A DNA stretch of 64,000 bases, taken from positions 4,059,001-4,123,000 of the forward strand of contig JAQFVV010006294.1 in assembly GCA_028023455.1 (NCBI GenBank), given 5' to 3'. This DNA comes from Epiperipatus broadwayi. Lineage: Eukaryota > Onychophora > Udeonychophora > Euonychophora > Peripatidae. This document shows positions 25,739 through 40,700 of the stretch, piece by piece (the first letter of the stretch is position 1; each line of letters opens with the position of its first letter). The notes under the pieces were generated by a model. The model was not told where the DNA came from and did no database searches. It saw nothing but the letters and a program-made list of their open reading frames with translations. A program made the position numbers and the translations under genes.

Positions 25739-28700
25739 CTAAAAAAAAAAAAAAAACTTAGTTAAGTATTTTATTTAGATGGCATAAAATCTTATGATAA
25801 TAACCACCACTTAAAAAAAGTTACAACTTTTTGATTTTTTCTTAAAATCAAATTGATTTTATTATTTCTAAACAATAATTAAATTTATTATTTATAACTG
25901 TACCAATAAAGATTTTGAATTCATTGTATATAAATGATGTGTTGGTAACTTATAGAGAGTATCTTTCAATAGAACTTGAACCAATCTAACTTTCATGCAA
26001 TTATTTAGAAAGTAGATGATTGTGTTGATTGAATCTAAAAATAATATTTCCCAATCAGTTCCTCACAATTAACTTTAGGGATTCAAAATAAGCCTTCCCA
26101 TTCAAAAGTAATTTATTTTTAATTAACATACATTTATAGCTTTTATTAGGTCACTATCTTTTCATGTGAAAAGCAATCTTCTGAAGGGAAATTTTTCAAC
26201 CACTATTCTCCCAATCTCCAAAAATATCCTGCATTTTCTCACATTAAGCATTCTTTCTAATTTTCTTTAGACATGGAAATTAAAAGTGATAGTTTATCAG
26301 TTGAAATGAAATTGAGTTAAAATGGCATTAACAAATTGAATTTTATAAAATTAATAAAAACAAATTTACAGTATACCACTGAATCACACCACAAAATAAA
26401 AATTATTTCAGAATAAATTAATATAATTAACAAGCATATAAAAAAATAACTAAATAAAATAATTACTAATAACAAAAAAATACAATAAAAATATTTCAAA
26501 AATTTGAACCTAAAACCTTTTTAAAAAAAAATACCTTGGAAGATAGCTAGCATTATATTAATTATATATTTTCATTAATAATAAATATGAGCACATCATT
26601 TTCTTTTCTGCACTGATAGGAGTGCAAAATCCATAGACCCAAATAAATTATAATTTATCCAAATATGATGGCATTTACTGATCGAATTCAAGGTAATCCA
26701 AAGAGAGCTACATAATTATGGCTGTTGGTATACATTTAAGTTAATTAGCAACATTCAGTAGTTTCTTCACAAAACTAGAATAAATAGTTTTTATTTCTTG
26801 TAATCATGATTTATATTTGATACATTTTTTTTCCAGGACACCAATATATATATAACCGAATAAGAGTTTTAGTTTAAAAAAAAAAACTGGCTTTTCTGAA
26901 TCTCATAGTATAAATTAAATTTCCACAGTCAACACTTTTTATTTCCTGTTTTTTTTTTTTTTAATGACACAGTCCAATGATGAAGAATATGGATCCCTCA
27001 TTTCTTTTACCTAATCTTTCCAAGAATCCTTTTAACATTTTTTTTTTTTTTAATTAATATTGAATGATAGATTGCCGACTTTGTTTTTTAGTTTTTAGAA
27101 TTAATACTGCATATTAGATTTATGGATTTGTTTTAGATTATCTATAAATTTAATCAAGTTTTGGGTTGTTTTTTTTTTGATCCCTCATTCCTTTTATTTA
27201 ATCTTTACAAGAATCCTATTAGCATTTTTTTTAAAATTAATATTGAATGATAAATTAGTGACTTTTAGTTTAATTAATACTGGATATTAGATTTGTTTTT
27301 CATTATTTACAAACCTAATTAACTTATTGTTTTCTTTTATTACATAGCTTAAATTTATTTTAAACTGTTTTGTTTTTTATTGAATAACATTACATGGATT
27401 TAATGAATTTTTTCAATTTATTTTAATAAGTTTTATCTAATTCTTTATTTAATCTAAGGGTACACTATTAGTCCTGAAACATAGAAGAGATGGTACATCT
27501 TTTCACATCCATAATAAATGTGTAATCTTGTACTTAGATATTAGTCCTGAAACATAGACATGGTACACTTTTTCACATCCGCGATAAATGTGTAATCTTG
27601 CGATCGTGTCAAATAAACTCTACGATCTCATCTCAAAACGTTTTTTTTGTGTGTGTGTGTGATATTTTGATACTCTTTACTTATTGTCCAGCTTTCGTTC
27701 TGAAAACAACTTCAGTCCAATGCTGTGAATTACATTTGTTAACTATTTTTAGTTCATTTGTATCCGTAATTTTCATTTTGATTTTATTTCCAGAATTACA
27801 TTTCTAATGGCAATCCACTTTATTTGCAGTTAGGCTCGCAAATTAAACTCTATAGAATGCAGGAAGTTTGCACTACTGTAATGTTAGAGCGTCAAAAATG
27901 TAAAATTGAAGGTCCTAACAAAATTGTCGAGAGCCCTTTTACAAAAAGGAAAAATCTAGCTGGACGAACGATAGGACAGCAGCAGATAACAATTTACAAA
28001 TGATAATTAAAATAATGATTTATTCAGATTTATTAAATTTATATTTGTTTATTTTGTGATTTTTTTTTTTTTTAAATTATTACCACTTTTTTGGGAAAAT
28101 CTCGTCCATGCAATATATTGCAGAATCGTGCATTCATTTTGGAGGGAAGAATTTTTAGTTGAACTCTCCATTTTGGGCCGGAAAAATTAATCCACTTAAA
28201 ATGAAGCAGAACTGGAAAATTTATTGTTTCATCGCGACAATCCCTGTTACATATCGCATGGTAAGTAATGTATGTGGGTTTTTTATGGTTTTTAAATAAT
28301 ATTTTAGGTTATTTTTGTAATTTAGTGTTTGTTTTGTTGGCTTGCATAATGGTGTCTCATTTTTTACATATTTTAGGGCCAAAAAATTTGTTCCGCTTAA
28401 AGCAGAACAGAAAAATTGATTGTTAAAAATTTACTGCTTAATATTGATTTCTTGGTTAAATTCATATCTTTAGCAGCATTATAAATTTATATTCCACACC
28501 ATATTTTTTTAATTGTTTTTAAAATATATACTTTTTAAGATCAGTTTTCTGGTCAAAGTCATATTTTTAGTATTGTTAGAAATTTTATATTTTTCATGTG
28601 AAAGTTGTATATATTTCTGTATGGCAAATCAATATTTTTTTTAAGGTTTTTAATATTGATTTCCTGCTCAAATTCATATATTTTATAATTTTTGTGTGAA

Positions 28701-31700
28701 AATCGTATTTGTAGTCCTGCAACATGGAGCACTATTAGACATGCTACGCCTTTTTACATATGTATTCAACCTGCTGATAACTTTGTAAATCTTGTGAAAA
28801 TATTATGTACAAGATCCATGCACACATTATTTTGGTCAGATTACAAGATTAGAAAGTTATCAGCAGATTGATACGAATATGAAAAGGAGCAGCAGATCTA
28901 ATACATGCTCCATGTTGCAGGACTAATACCTAAGTACCAATCTAAGTAATGTTCTCTAATATACATATCATACATGTACATATATAGTGCACATTCTAAA
29001 ATAATATTTAATCAGACATTCATTCCTTTATTTAATTATTATTATCATTATTTAATTATTATTACTATTTTTTTTTTCAATTTTTAGTATCTCACTGAAA
29101 GTTAATACTTCATCAATGTACTGCCGAACGACCATCTTTTAGACTCTGTTCACAGCATTACAATATATATATACTTTTTAAAAATGAATAAGTCCAATAT
29201 TAACCTTTATATGTTACTAATTCCTATTTACACATTATATAAAAATATATAGTTAATAAAATAGATTGCAAATGGTGATAAAACAGTAAATCAAATAAGA
29301 AAGATTTATGTATTTTGTTTGTAATTTAGTTTTTACATAGAATAAAGAGATTTGAGGCAATCTACTGTTGAAAAAAATGATTACAAGTATAAACAGCATA
29401 AATTCATCCTCATATAAGAGATGGCTGACCTGTTTGCAGAATTCTGGTTACCCTGATATTTAATATCCTAATGACCTTATTCATTGTTTACTTTGTGGCT
29501 TTGGGGATTAAAAGAGAAAATATGAAGCTTTTAAATATGTATTTGAAAAGTAACATGATAAGAAATGTAAAAAGATAGGAAAAAATGAAAAATAATGTTT
29601 ATTGAGCAAGTTAATATAAAAAATTAGATTAAACCATAGAGACAAGAAAATATGAAATTATATACTGAGGGATTGAAGGGTGAGAAATAAATGAGAAAAG
29701 TTGATGATGATCTTAAAGAAGAAAGCTATGAGTATTTGAAAAGCAGAACAAGTAATAAAAGATAACTTGGAGAAAAACACCTAGAGCAATATGCTAATAT
29801 CAAAAACTTAAAGGAACTAGAATCATATGATTGCAAAATCTGCATCTGTCAGAATTCAGAAAATATCACTTTAAATAGAATAAGTATATATGTAGATGGT
29901 TTTTGATTTATCTTAGAAATCCATTCCATGATGATTCATTACTGCAATATGAAATAAATAAAAACTGAGATCTATATTGGCTCAGACATTGCAATTTTTT
30001 AAATATTTTACACTTGCAATTGTTATGTAAATAGAAAACTGCTTTTATATGTATATATATTAACACAAATATTTTCTCAGCTGAAAGGTAATGCTTACAA
30101 TTATTTGGCAGGAATCTTCACATAAATTAAAACTACTTTGATCAAACTTAACAGATACTTAAAATATTGATCTATTTTATTTCTTTGCTATTTAATATCA
30201 ACCTTGCTGAAAAACTTTCATTAGATTACATACAAAACAACAGCAAAGTAGATCAATTAAAGAAAAAAATAAATTAAAAAATAGCTAATATTTTTATATA
30301 ATTGCAAGCATGTTTACCTCAGTTTTATTTAACTTATAAAAATGTATTTCTTTTTGAAATTCTTCTTTTTTCAAGACTCATCTATTTCAACAATTATAAA
30401 CGCTGATTTTTCCTCCGGTAAGTTTTTTCAGTAGTATTGATCAGATTTCTCATTCGTGTTATGGAGCCTTTTACAATTTTTTATAAGGGTCTCAATAATT
30501 TTTGGTCATGTTGGTCAATTTTTGCCAGAATTTCTATATTATTAAAATTGATAAAATGTTTTTTAAATTTGATATGTAAATAAAAGACTGATGAACTGGA
30601 TTCCTTCCTATTAATAAAAATATCTTTTTTTTTGCTTTTCCCCACTATGATTGACCTGTCTAATGTATAAAAATGGTCAGACATGGCATGGAATTTCAGA
30701 CACTAAAGCATTAATATATATATATATATTATCCTCGAGACATAGAAATATTTCACCACTTTTTTTTTAAGGTAGTATAAACTATGTTGAATATTATTTT
30801 TCTAAAAAAACCTGATCAATTTTGTTAGTAACTAATTTCCATTTTAGTGAAAGGCAAAATCTCAAATACTTCCTGAATGGTAAAACTCCTTGTTTTATTT
30901 ATTTATTATTATTATATGAAGAAACCCTTATTGATAATATCTTTTTAGTAAAAGAAAATGAGCTATGTTGATCATGAATGTAATTTAGACTGCAGCCCCA
31001 TTCATAATACACTTAGTTGAATTGAAAATTTTTTCTAAAAAAAATCTAAGCCAAATCTAAACCTATAGCCTTGGTGCTTTAAAAATACTTTGTTTTAAAT
31101 CAAACTGCTGTTAATTACATTTTTTTCTTTTTATCTAGCATGACAAAATTTCAGAAATATACTTCATTAAGAAAAAAGAGTTTTCCATTGGATTGATATT
31201 TCTCAATAACTTTCTTTAGATATTTCTCAAGAACTTTCTTATAGAAAAACATGATTCAAGCAAAATATATAAAACTAATTGAAGTTTTTTTTAATTTCAT
31301 ATTGCTTTTAGTTACTAGTGATTGAGCAATAACATTTAAGCAAGTTAAGGAATGGAAGATGTTTTAAAAAAAAAACACGATCTTGAATATTTTAATATTA
31401 AATGCAGATAATTTAAAAGCATATATATATAATGACGAAGCAAAAACAACTGTCTGCACATTTCTTACTTTTAACTTTTACTCTTGAAAACATTATAACT
31501 GTAGGGAAAATCAGTAAATATATTTCAGATGCACAATTTGCATTTGATAACCGTTTAAATATGATATGCGTAATCAGGTTTCCCTAATTAAAATAACATA
31601 CAGTTGCCAAAGGAATTATGCTGTGATTTCAATGAAATGATGAAAAAGATAAGACAAGTATAAATAATGTGTCAGGGAAATGTGTCTACTAAAGCTAATC

Positions 31701-34700
31701 AGAAGAAATCTGTACAATTTGTAATGTAAAAACCATGTGACCACACCATGAAGCAAGAAATAGAAAAAAAAAAGCTAAATTTATTAATAGTCTAGAGAAT
31801 CAGATTAAAGTCAGTCAACATCAATGCTATAAGCAATCTGACAAATCACGATATTAAAAATTTTCATCCTTGATCGCAGTCTCGAGATCTAAGATGACAA
31901 TGGTTCATAAGTCTTCTTAGCACAAAAAAAAGCATGGAAACATTAACAGTGTAAAATAAAGAAAAAGTGCATTGAGTGGAGATATTAATGGATGTACTAT
32001 TCTGATTTATGGGTCAGCCTAGGTACCTATTTAATTAAATATCCTTCCACATAGCAATTAATTCTAATGAAAAAGCAATATACCTATCATATTCGGCTGT
32101 AATTAGTTTAAATCTTTAGATATTGCTCTTAGAGCTGATCAAAAGAATTATAAGTCAAAACAAAAAATTATACAAGATTATTAAAACTATTTAATAAAGA
32201 TCAAGTTGCATTATCAATATCTGTTAAAACAATAATCAATCAATCAGAGAAAACTACCATATGTGGAGAAAATAAGATAGCTGTTATACCTTACAAGACT
32301 GGCCTACAGTGTATCAGAAAAAATTATATTCCCATGTTTGTTTGTCGTCCTATTACAAATATCTGACACTGGTAACTCTGAATAAAAGAAAAATGACATA
32401 AATAACACAAATAACCACCAGTCCAGTAATCAGCAACCCCATCATTACATTTGGACTAAACATAATCCAGGATAACAAAAATTTCTAAAATTGAACAAGA
32501 TTAGCCGAATGATGTTAGGATACCCTTTCTACAGTTTTTCTGGAAAAAAAAAAGTGAAACATTTTCAAGAACAAAAGGGATGATAAAGTCTTTACATAGA
32601 ATTAAGTCATAATCTTGATCTTACAAAAGTTTTAAAACTAATTCATGAATGCCAAGATATAGTAAATTGCTATGTGATCCAGAATAAATGTAGACCTGGA
32701 GAATTTTATAAAGAGTTATAAATCTAATCAACAGAAAACATGATAATCACAAAAGGATATAGTTTATGGACTTTTTCATCCAAGCAAAGTAGATATGTCA
32801 AATATTGATATAAATGTTACTGCTGTTTTGCAATAATACTATATTATTTCAAGGTCAAGAAGGAAATTGTCCCAATGAAAAGGTTTTAAGAGGTAGGTAT
32901 CCAAAAACATAACTCTCTTTAAATCAGAAGCTGAGCAAATATTTACAGTAGAACCACAAATACTATAGCTATACAGAAATATCTATAGAACACCTCAAGT
33001 ACTTGCAGTCATTGAACAAAAAAACATCTAGTAAATTGCAAATATCTGCAGTCATCAAGCAAAATGCATCATTTTTAGAACCAAAAACCAATGTATCACT
33101 AAGCTCTTCAAAAAAATTGGTAATACCAACCATCTAAAATAAAATAAGGTATAACCCAGACACTGAAATAAGTAAAGATGTGCTATATTCAACCTACCAA
33201 ATCATGTTCATATTAGTAATTTGTAATTATCAAATCAACATAATATGATTAGATAATCATTAAATGAATATAATATAATTAGATGTAAACATGTATAAAC
33301 TTTATCAATATATTAGTCTTATTTATATTATTAATAGCCAAAGATTACCATATAGCTATAACTAATTCTATAATTTAGTCAGGTATCTATCTCTCTATTT
33401 GGTTTTTTAATATAAAACAAGTAGATCACATTTCATATAATACAAATAATATACAGCTAAATTTTTGAAAAATTATAAATGAGAATGATTCAAAATAAGC
33501 TTTTCTATAACCAAATATTTGCTAAGTCCAATTATTTTATTTTCCCAACTAAATCCATAAGAATGACTATTTAAGTCTTTTGTTCTTCCTATTACTAATA
33601 GAAAACTAATATAATCACTAAGTAAAATTGTTAAGTAGTTTCAAAAAAGAATGACATTAATAGAACAAAGAATCTTCTAAATTCATTTTACTTTGATAGC
33701 AGAGTTCAAGAATATAAACCAATAAAAAAGTCATCTAATCATAACTCCAATAAGAATGTATTGATTATTTACAATTTTTTGCAAAAATTAAATATTTTGA
33801 TATTCTGATATTACGGAACTTCAAGAACGCTAAATTATTACAACTTTTATTGTTGCAATTGATTACAAACGAACATCCTCTGACAATATTTGTAACATAA
33901 TTATGAAGAATATGTTAGAAAAGATACTGATAAATAAAAGGTAGAAGTTATCATACAAGATGTTTAGAACTTTTTAAGGGAAGATAAAGTAATAGGAGAA
34001 GAGACCAAGAAGACTTGTTAAATAATAAATAATATATGCCAATAAAATCCTTCCCTATGAGGCTATAAGCATTTTTTTTCTCACGTAATTTTTCTGCATG
34101 TTAGCAAAATAAATCCAATTCCATTATGCATGTAAAATAAAAAGATGATGATTAGAAAAAATATATATACTTATGAGATTTATTTAGGAGTTACTCTATT
34201 AGTATGAAAAAATAATTAGAAAATGGATCAACATTTGGTTATAAATTAAATATGTAAATCTCAAGCAATTCCAAGTTCCATTCTCACCAAAACATCAAAA
34301 TTCAAAACGAGCGTGAAGCCTAGGCCAATTGTATCATGATTCATAAGAATTCCATAGCATAGTAATCCTGTATTCACCTGCCAACTTTTTAAGCTGCAAA
34401 ATCATGTTTAATTTTGAATTCAGAAGCTTTGATGATTACAGCACAAGGAAGCGATTCAGATTTTATATTATATATATTTCTCCATATATTATACGTTATT
34501 AAAGTATATTTAAGTGAGACAATTAATATACTGTTTTAATATATTAAAAACTAATGTAATTGTTATTATTATTATTATTTTATCAAAACTAATACATTTT
34601 TTACCTTGCAAGCTTTGGCATGAGCAATACTTTTGCACCAGTAACTCGGACCATATAAACATTTATCACGACCAAGCAATTCAACATGGCCTACAGTTGT

Positions 34701-37700
34701 TGAACAAAGGCCCAGTTCCTGAAAATAAAATCAGCAACAACCACCAAGTATTTTATACATATATATATATTTAAAAATCTGATAAAATTTTAATGATTGA
34801 TGTTTACTGAGAAAAAATACATACACACATACCTGGCATATTAGTTCTGGATTAATTAAACTGGCCAACATTTGAATAAGATATGGACCATATGTTTCAA
34901 CAATAGACAAACACTGAAATTAAAATAAAACACAACAATAAAAAATGGAATTATTTCAAATTTGAAATTGTTTTTAATATTCTACCTATTAATAACACAT
35001 GAAATATTATAAAGATCTTATAACAGTTTTACAAGAAGTATTTTGCAGATTAAAATAAAAGGCTATGGGAATAAAAATACATGGAGATTATTTAAATCAT
35101 CCAGGTTTGCTGATGATGTGGTTGATAACATCAGAAGTTCTGGAAATGTTGCAAGAGTTATCAAATGAAAGTAAAAAAAATAGGACTAAAAATAAATACT
35201 AAAAAATCTAAAGAAAGCTCTATAGACTTTCAGAAAACAGAAAATAAAGATGTATAATCATTAATTAGAAAAGGGTTTGTCAGATTATTAATACAGATGG
35301 AATTAATCATAGAATTTAACTTGGAAACTTTTAGTAGAAAACATTTAATTTTAAAAAAAGAAAATCTACTCATGTTTTTAATAGATCTGTTTTATTAATT
35401 CTTGTTTATGAATCTGAGTCTTGAATACTTAATAGAAGAGCAATAAAAAGACTTTGGACCATCCAACTAAGTTTAGAGTGATATATATTGCGAATTAAAA
35501 AAAAAAGGATCGAAAGTGAAATATTTGGCTGAGAAACTGATATCATTAAAAGAATTAAGACTGAAATAGAGCTGGGTTGGATTTACTGGTAAAAAAGACA
35601 TAATAGTTGGACCGTTGAAGTCTTAAACTAGATACCAGATGATGTAAAAGATCTAGAAAGAAATAATATGTGAGAGGGATGGATGAAATAAGAAAGTTTA
35701 TTGTTATGATGTGGAGACAACGAGGTTATAAATATAAAAAAAAACTGGATTAAATTTGGAAACCCTTTTGCAATGCAATTGATAATGGTCGAAAATAATG
35801 ATTATGAAGATTTATTTTTTTAAAAAAAATTTCATGCAAATGAAAATAAAACATTAAACATCTGATATTATTAAGAAATGATATTTGAAATTTAAGCATA
35901 TTTTAAAAAAAAAAAAAGTCAAAGAAAATAACCTTGAAATGAAAAAGAAAACGGATTATAAAATGGATTTCCAAAATTATGCAATTAATTTAAAATGCAT
36001 CAAAATTTGATAAACAAAAAAAAAAACACTGCAAATATTAGCACAATAATAAAACATTAGTAAGAGATATAAGTAATAAAAACTTATAAAAAATTCCAAA
36101 AATCAATGTATGAAATAATAAAAAATTTATAATACAAATTCTTATGTTAACTATTTTGGCTGTAATAAGATTAATATCATAACATATCATTTCTAGTCAT
36201 AACTGATTTACATTTTTTTTAAAAAAAAAATTAAAGAAAAATCACTTTAAAAAAAAGAGTTTAGAGTTAAGAATTAGGGTAATTCAAAATTATTTCTAAC
36301 ACATATCATTTGGATGATAAATTATATAATTATGGAAAAATTCAAACTATTTAAAACTTTTCAAATACATTTAATTGTTCGTAATAGTACACAGGTTAAA
36401 TATAAAACAATGTTTCATTAGAATTATTGTCTTCTCTTCTTCAGATGTTGCTGGTCTTACTAGTAATAAAATTAGTTCACTTTTAATTCAGCAATTATGA
36501 ATCTAAAGCTACTACAGTCTTTCCCCGAAAATAAGGCACTGTCTTATATTAATTTTTATTTCAAAACACACTCTATGGCTTATTTTCAGGACATATCCTA
36601 TTTTTTTCATGCACAAGTCTATATTTATTTATGTATAAGAATCTACATTTATTCAAAATGATAATTAAAGAATTACAAGATACGTGGCAAAAAATTCTAG
36701 GAAATAAAATTCTGAAATCGTTTCATTTCACACGAATTTATAATTGTAAGCAATTATAAAATATGTGGCAAAAAATTGCAGGAAATAAAATTATGAAATA
36801 GTTTCTTTATTTCACACAAATGTATAATTGTAGGAAAGTCTGTTAAAACATACCATGTATTTAATAATAAAGTTAGTAATTCCAAAACATAAGCCCTTCC
36901 GGTTAATTTTCATTTTAAAAGAAAAAAAATCTAATGAATTTGACAATATAATAAATATTTTTCTATCACCAGATGTTCATACTTGTGTTGTGTCTGCATT
37001 CTCATTGGTTATTTGTCAGGCTTATGACCAGATGATTTTAGAGCTTCTTTGCATTGCCAGATCGATGCTGCTGTCATTTTATTGAAAAGTATTTGCAAGA
37101 GAAATAAATATTTGTATAGTATTTTCTTTCTCTTTCTAACTAGGGCTTACTTTCGGAGCAGAGCTTATATTACAACATTTTAGAAAATCATGCTAGGGCT
37201 TATTTTCTCGTTAGGTCTAATTTTCGAATAAACACAGTAATTCAATTACCATGCTAGCACTCTCGCTGGTAAAGTCTGTGATACATGAAGAAAAGAGAAG
37301 AAAAATATTACTCGAAACATTATTACATATACTACCCTGTGTATTAGTTGAAATAAATATTTAACAATTAAAAATAAAGGACAGAAATATTCCAATATAT
37401 AATTACAAGTAAAATGTCATCATCACAAACTTTCAGATAATCAGTAAATTATATATGATTTTAAACAGTAAACAATTTATGCAAAACTTTGAATTCACAT
37501 TAATGTTATTCTATATTTAATTATTTGTGATGAAGATCCTTCATAAAATTGTTATCCTAACTTCAAATAAAAATAAGCAATCAAATGAGTTTATTGCTTA
37601 GGAGTTTATAAGAAATTCAAGCATAAGAAAGGACAAAATGAAGTTCAAGAACAAGAAAAGATAAAACTAAGTTCAAGAGCAAGAAAGGACAAAACTAGTT

Positions 37701-40700
37701 GCAATCCATATTCCAAAATCTGCACTATATCACTGCACAAAACCATGCAAACTTCTTTGAACTCCTGAGCAATAAAAGCTATTTGATTACTTATTTTGAT
37801 CTGCATGGTTTAGTGCAGTGGTAAAGTATTAGATTTTGGAGTATAAGATCTCCGGATTGATTCTGGTTCTTCCATTTGAATATATTATGAACTGAAGAGT
37901 AAAGCCATTCAATTATTTTATTTTAACCCTTAAGTCACATTAACGTTTTACATTTAATTGTTTTTGTTGAAGACTATTAAAATATTAGTCGTAAATATTA
38001 CTTGTTATTAAGCCCAATGTCTGCACATAATACTTTAAATAAAGCTATAACCTTAGTACATGCACCTTGTAATAAATTAAGCACTCAAGGTGCATGTACT
38101 AAAGTTATAGCCTTATTTAAGTAAAATATTAGTCATAAAATTTTGAAAGAAAACTATTAAATTATTGTTATCCTTGAGTTTGCAAAAAAATTCTGTTATT
38201 TCACATATATGACAGACTGTGAAGTTATTACTATTTCACAAATTGAAGTAGTAAAATTCATTTAAAGTCTGAGCCAAAATAATGCTGATTATATAAAATA
38301 TTGACATAATAATTTTGACTTTAACTAAAATCTTATGCTGATACTATGCAACAGCTATACTTTTTTTTTAAAAAAAAAACAAAAACAAATTATATTTAAA
38401 AAATTTTGAAGGTTATTTACCTTCCACCTTCATAGTTTTAAAAATATTTTTAGATTAGGCTTATTGCAATGTTGACTTTTCAGATACAATCTCAGATTCT
38501 CATTGATTCATTTTTTTACATAATCAATTTTTTTTAAAAAAAAAAGATATATAAATTATTCACAAATAGAAAATATAATCTTTTGTCGCTGTACAAAACT
38601 AAATATTTTTTCTGATGTTTTAAATGACAAAGAGAAATATAATTCATTTAAGCATTGACTTGGCAGGCAATGTTCAAGACGATTACATTGTATTTTTCTT
38701 CGTGTCAAAATATATTTACACACACAAAAGAAAACAAACTTGGGAGGGGTTAAAAAGTTCATAGGCAACATTTTGTCAGTAAGTGGGGACTGAGATTAGG
38801 AACATTTGCGATATTTTCGCTAATTAAACTGCTAATTCTTAATGATATTATGTCTCAAACAATATAAATGTTCACTTCTTTTAAATATGATTATAAATCT
38901 ATTGTATTTATATAATGAACTATTTCCACCATCTAATATAAGTATTGAATGTCTTTAGAAAAATTAAACTTTATTTAAATATTCCAAATACATTCAATTG
39001 TTAGTAATAGTCCAATTTATAAATAAAACTAAAATATTATCATTACAAACCTTCAGAAAAACATTATATAAATTTTTCTTTTAAAAAAAAAAATTTCTAA
39101 CTGCAAAAATGAAAATTAGTGTTATAGAGAGGATCAAACAGAGTGAAATGACTAAATTCATTAATGCAATATCTATCCTAATTATCTTAAGCTCTACATC
39201 AGAAGCAACAAGTCACTTAGTCTCCTAAAATCTGTTAAAGGAAAATTTGTAATAGACTATTGTAAAGGGGGATTAAACTGATAATCATCAGTTACATTCC
39301 CTTATCACTCTATTTTGATCTCAATCTCCATCAGGGTTGGCCAAACTCAAACTAGGTAAAGCATTTTATAAAGCCCCTAGACCCATGGACTTTAAACACT
39401 ACTTTCATAGAAACATGCCCTATAAGACCCTTGTAGAGAGATATACCTAACATTCCCTTACAGATTATTCCATATATTAGCTCTTAACTCAAGATGGACA
39501 ACATATATTATAATAAATACACATAATTAAGATTTCTTATTCAGATTATTTGTGGAGAGAGATGAACAGAGAAAATGATCACCACTAGTTATTGACTAAA
39601 TACAAAAAAAAAAAAATTATTAATCTTAATAATAAATTAAAAACAGATAAAAAAATAATAATATTGATAACCTCCACACAAAAAAATCTAATATATAATA
39701 TACTAGTTAGCAATATGAGAGAACACCCTCTCCCCTTCTATTTGTTTCTTACTATATATACTAATACAGCAAATTATGGGCATATTTATTTATTTTTAAT
39801 GATATTATCGTCATTCATCACATACTCCATAAAAAACTAATTCTATATGTACACATACATCCTTTTATACAAAGAAAAGAGAGAAACACAAGACAAAAAA
39901 TAATAATAATGATAGATCTAAATATTCCTTCTTCTATCAAAACAGAAGGTGTATAAATTTCCTTTTTGTTTTATTCTCTCTTTTCTTCATAGCGTAAGCT
40001 TGTGTTTTAAGACCTATAGAGGTCTCTACCTTCGTATTTTTCAGACGCTTATTTCTAAGGTTACAGCCTTAGTAAATTATTCCTACCTTCGTATTTTTCA
40101 GACGCTTATTTCTAAGGTTACAGCCTTAGTAAATTATTACTTTTTGTTTTCTTTAAATGTTTAAAAGAACGACCTGCAATCCACAATAATATCATTCAGT
40201 ACATAATGCTAGCTTTTCTTATTAAAAAAAAAAAACTTCCCAGGCAAGCTCTAACTTATAGTAATTTTGTTCAAGTTTACTGAGCTGTTGGACAAGAGGT
40301 AAAGATGATTTTGATTTCTGCTACTCTTTCACATCTGACTTCTTTTTCCTTGCTAAGCAGGTTTTAGCATAATGAACTATAGATCACATAGTGAATACTC
40401 AAGGATTAGATCAGGTATACCTGGTGAACTTTTTCTTTCATTCTATTTATTTCCAACAGCATTAGTTTTTTTTTCCTTTTACTGGATCACAATGAAAGTC
40501 CCATAACCAAGTGGTAGTTTTGACAGATTCAAATTCATATCTAATCTTTCAGAAATTGCTTCAAACAATTCTCTAATAATTTATTTTTTGTCTCTGCTAT
40601 CTATTGTCTTCTCTGCCACTGATAAAACTGTAGTACTCACTGAATTTCTTTTTCAAAAACTCATCTTTTATAGAAACCACACAAAAGAATAAAACCCTGT

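Larger units (their letters stand above)
25739..34604 (-). other. Prosaposin last intron (8.9 kb)
   Basis: Bounded by AAG|gtaaaa and tttttttag. It holds the duplications and inverted repeats at 26.99-28.93 kb. 28.93-34.6 kb is AT-rich with no classified elements apart from (TA)n runs (30714 and others). Confidence 0.85.

Noticed and set aside
30481-30684. 67-codon minus-strand frame beginning MSDHFYTL, reminiscent of the SDH motif of LINE endonucleases
   Set aside because: Only the three-residue motif matches and no neighbouring endonuclease blocks are seen, so the similarity is probably chance.
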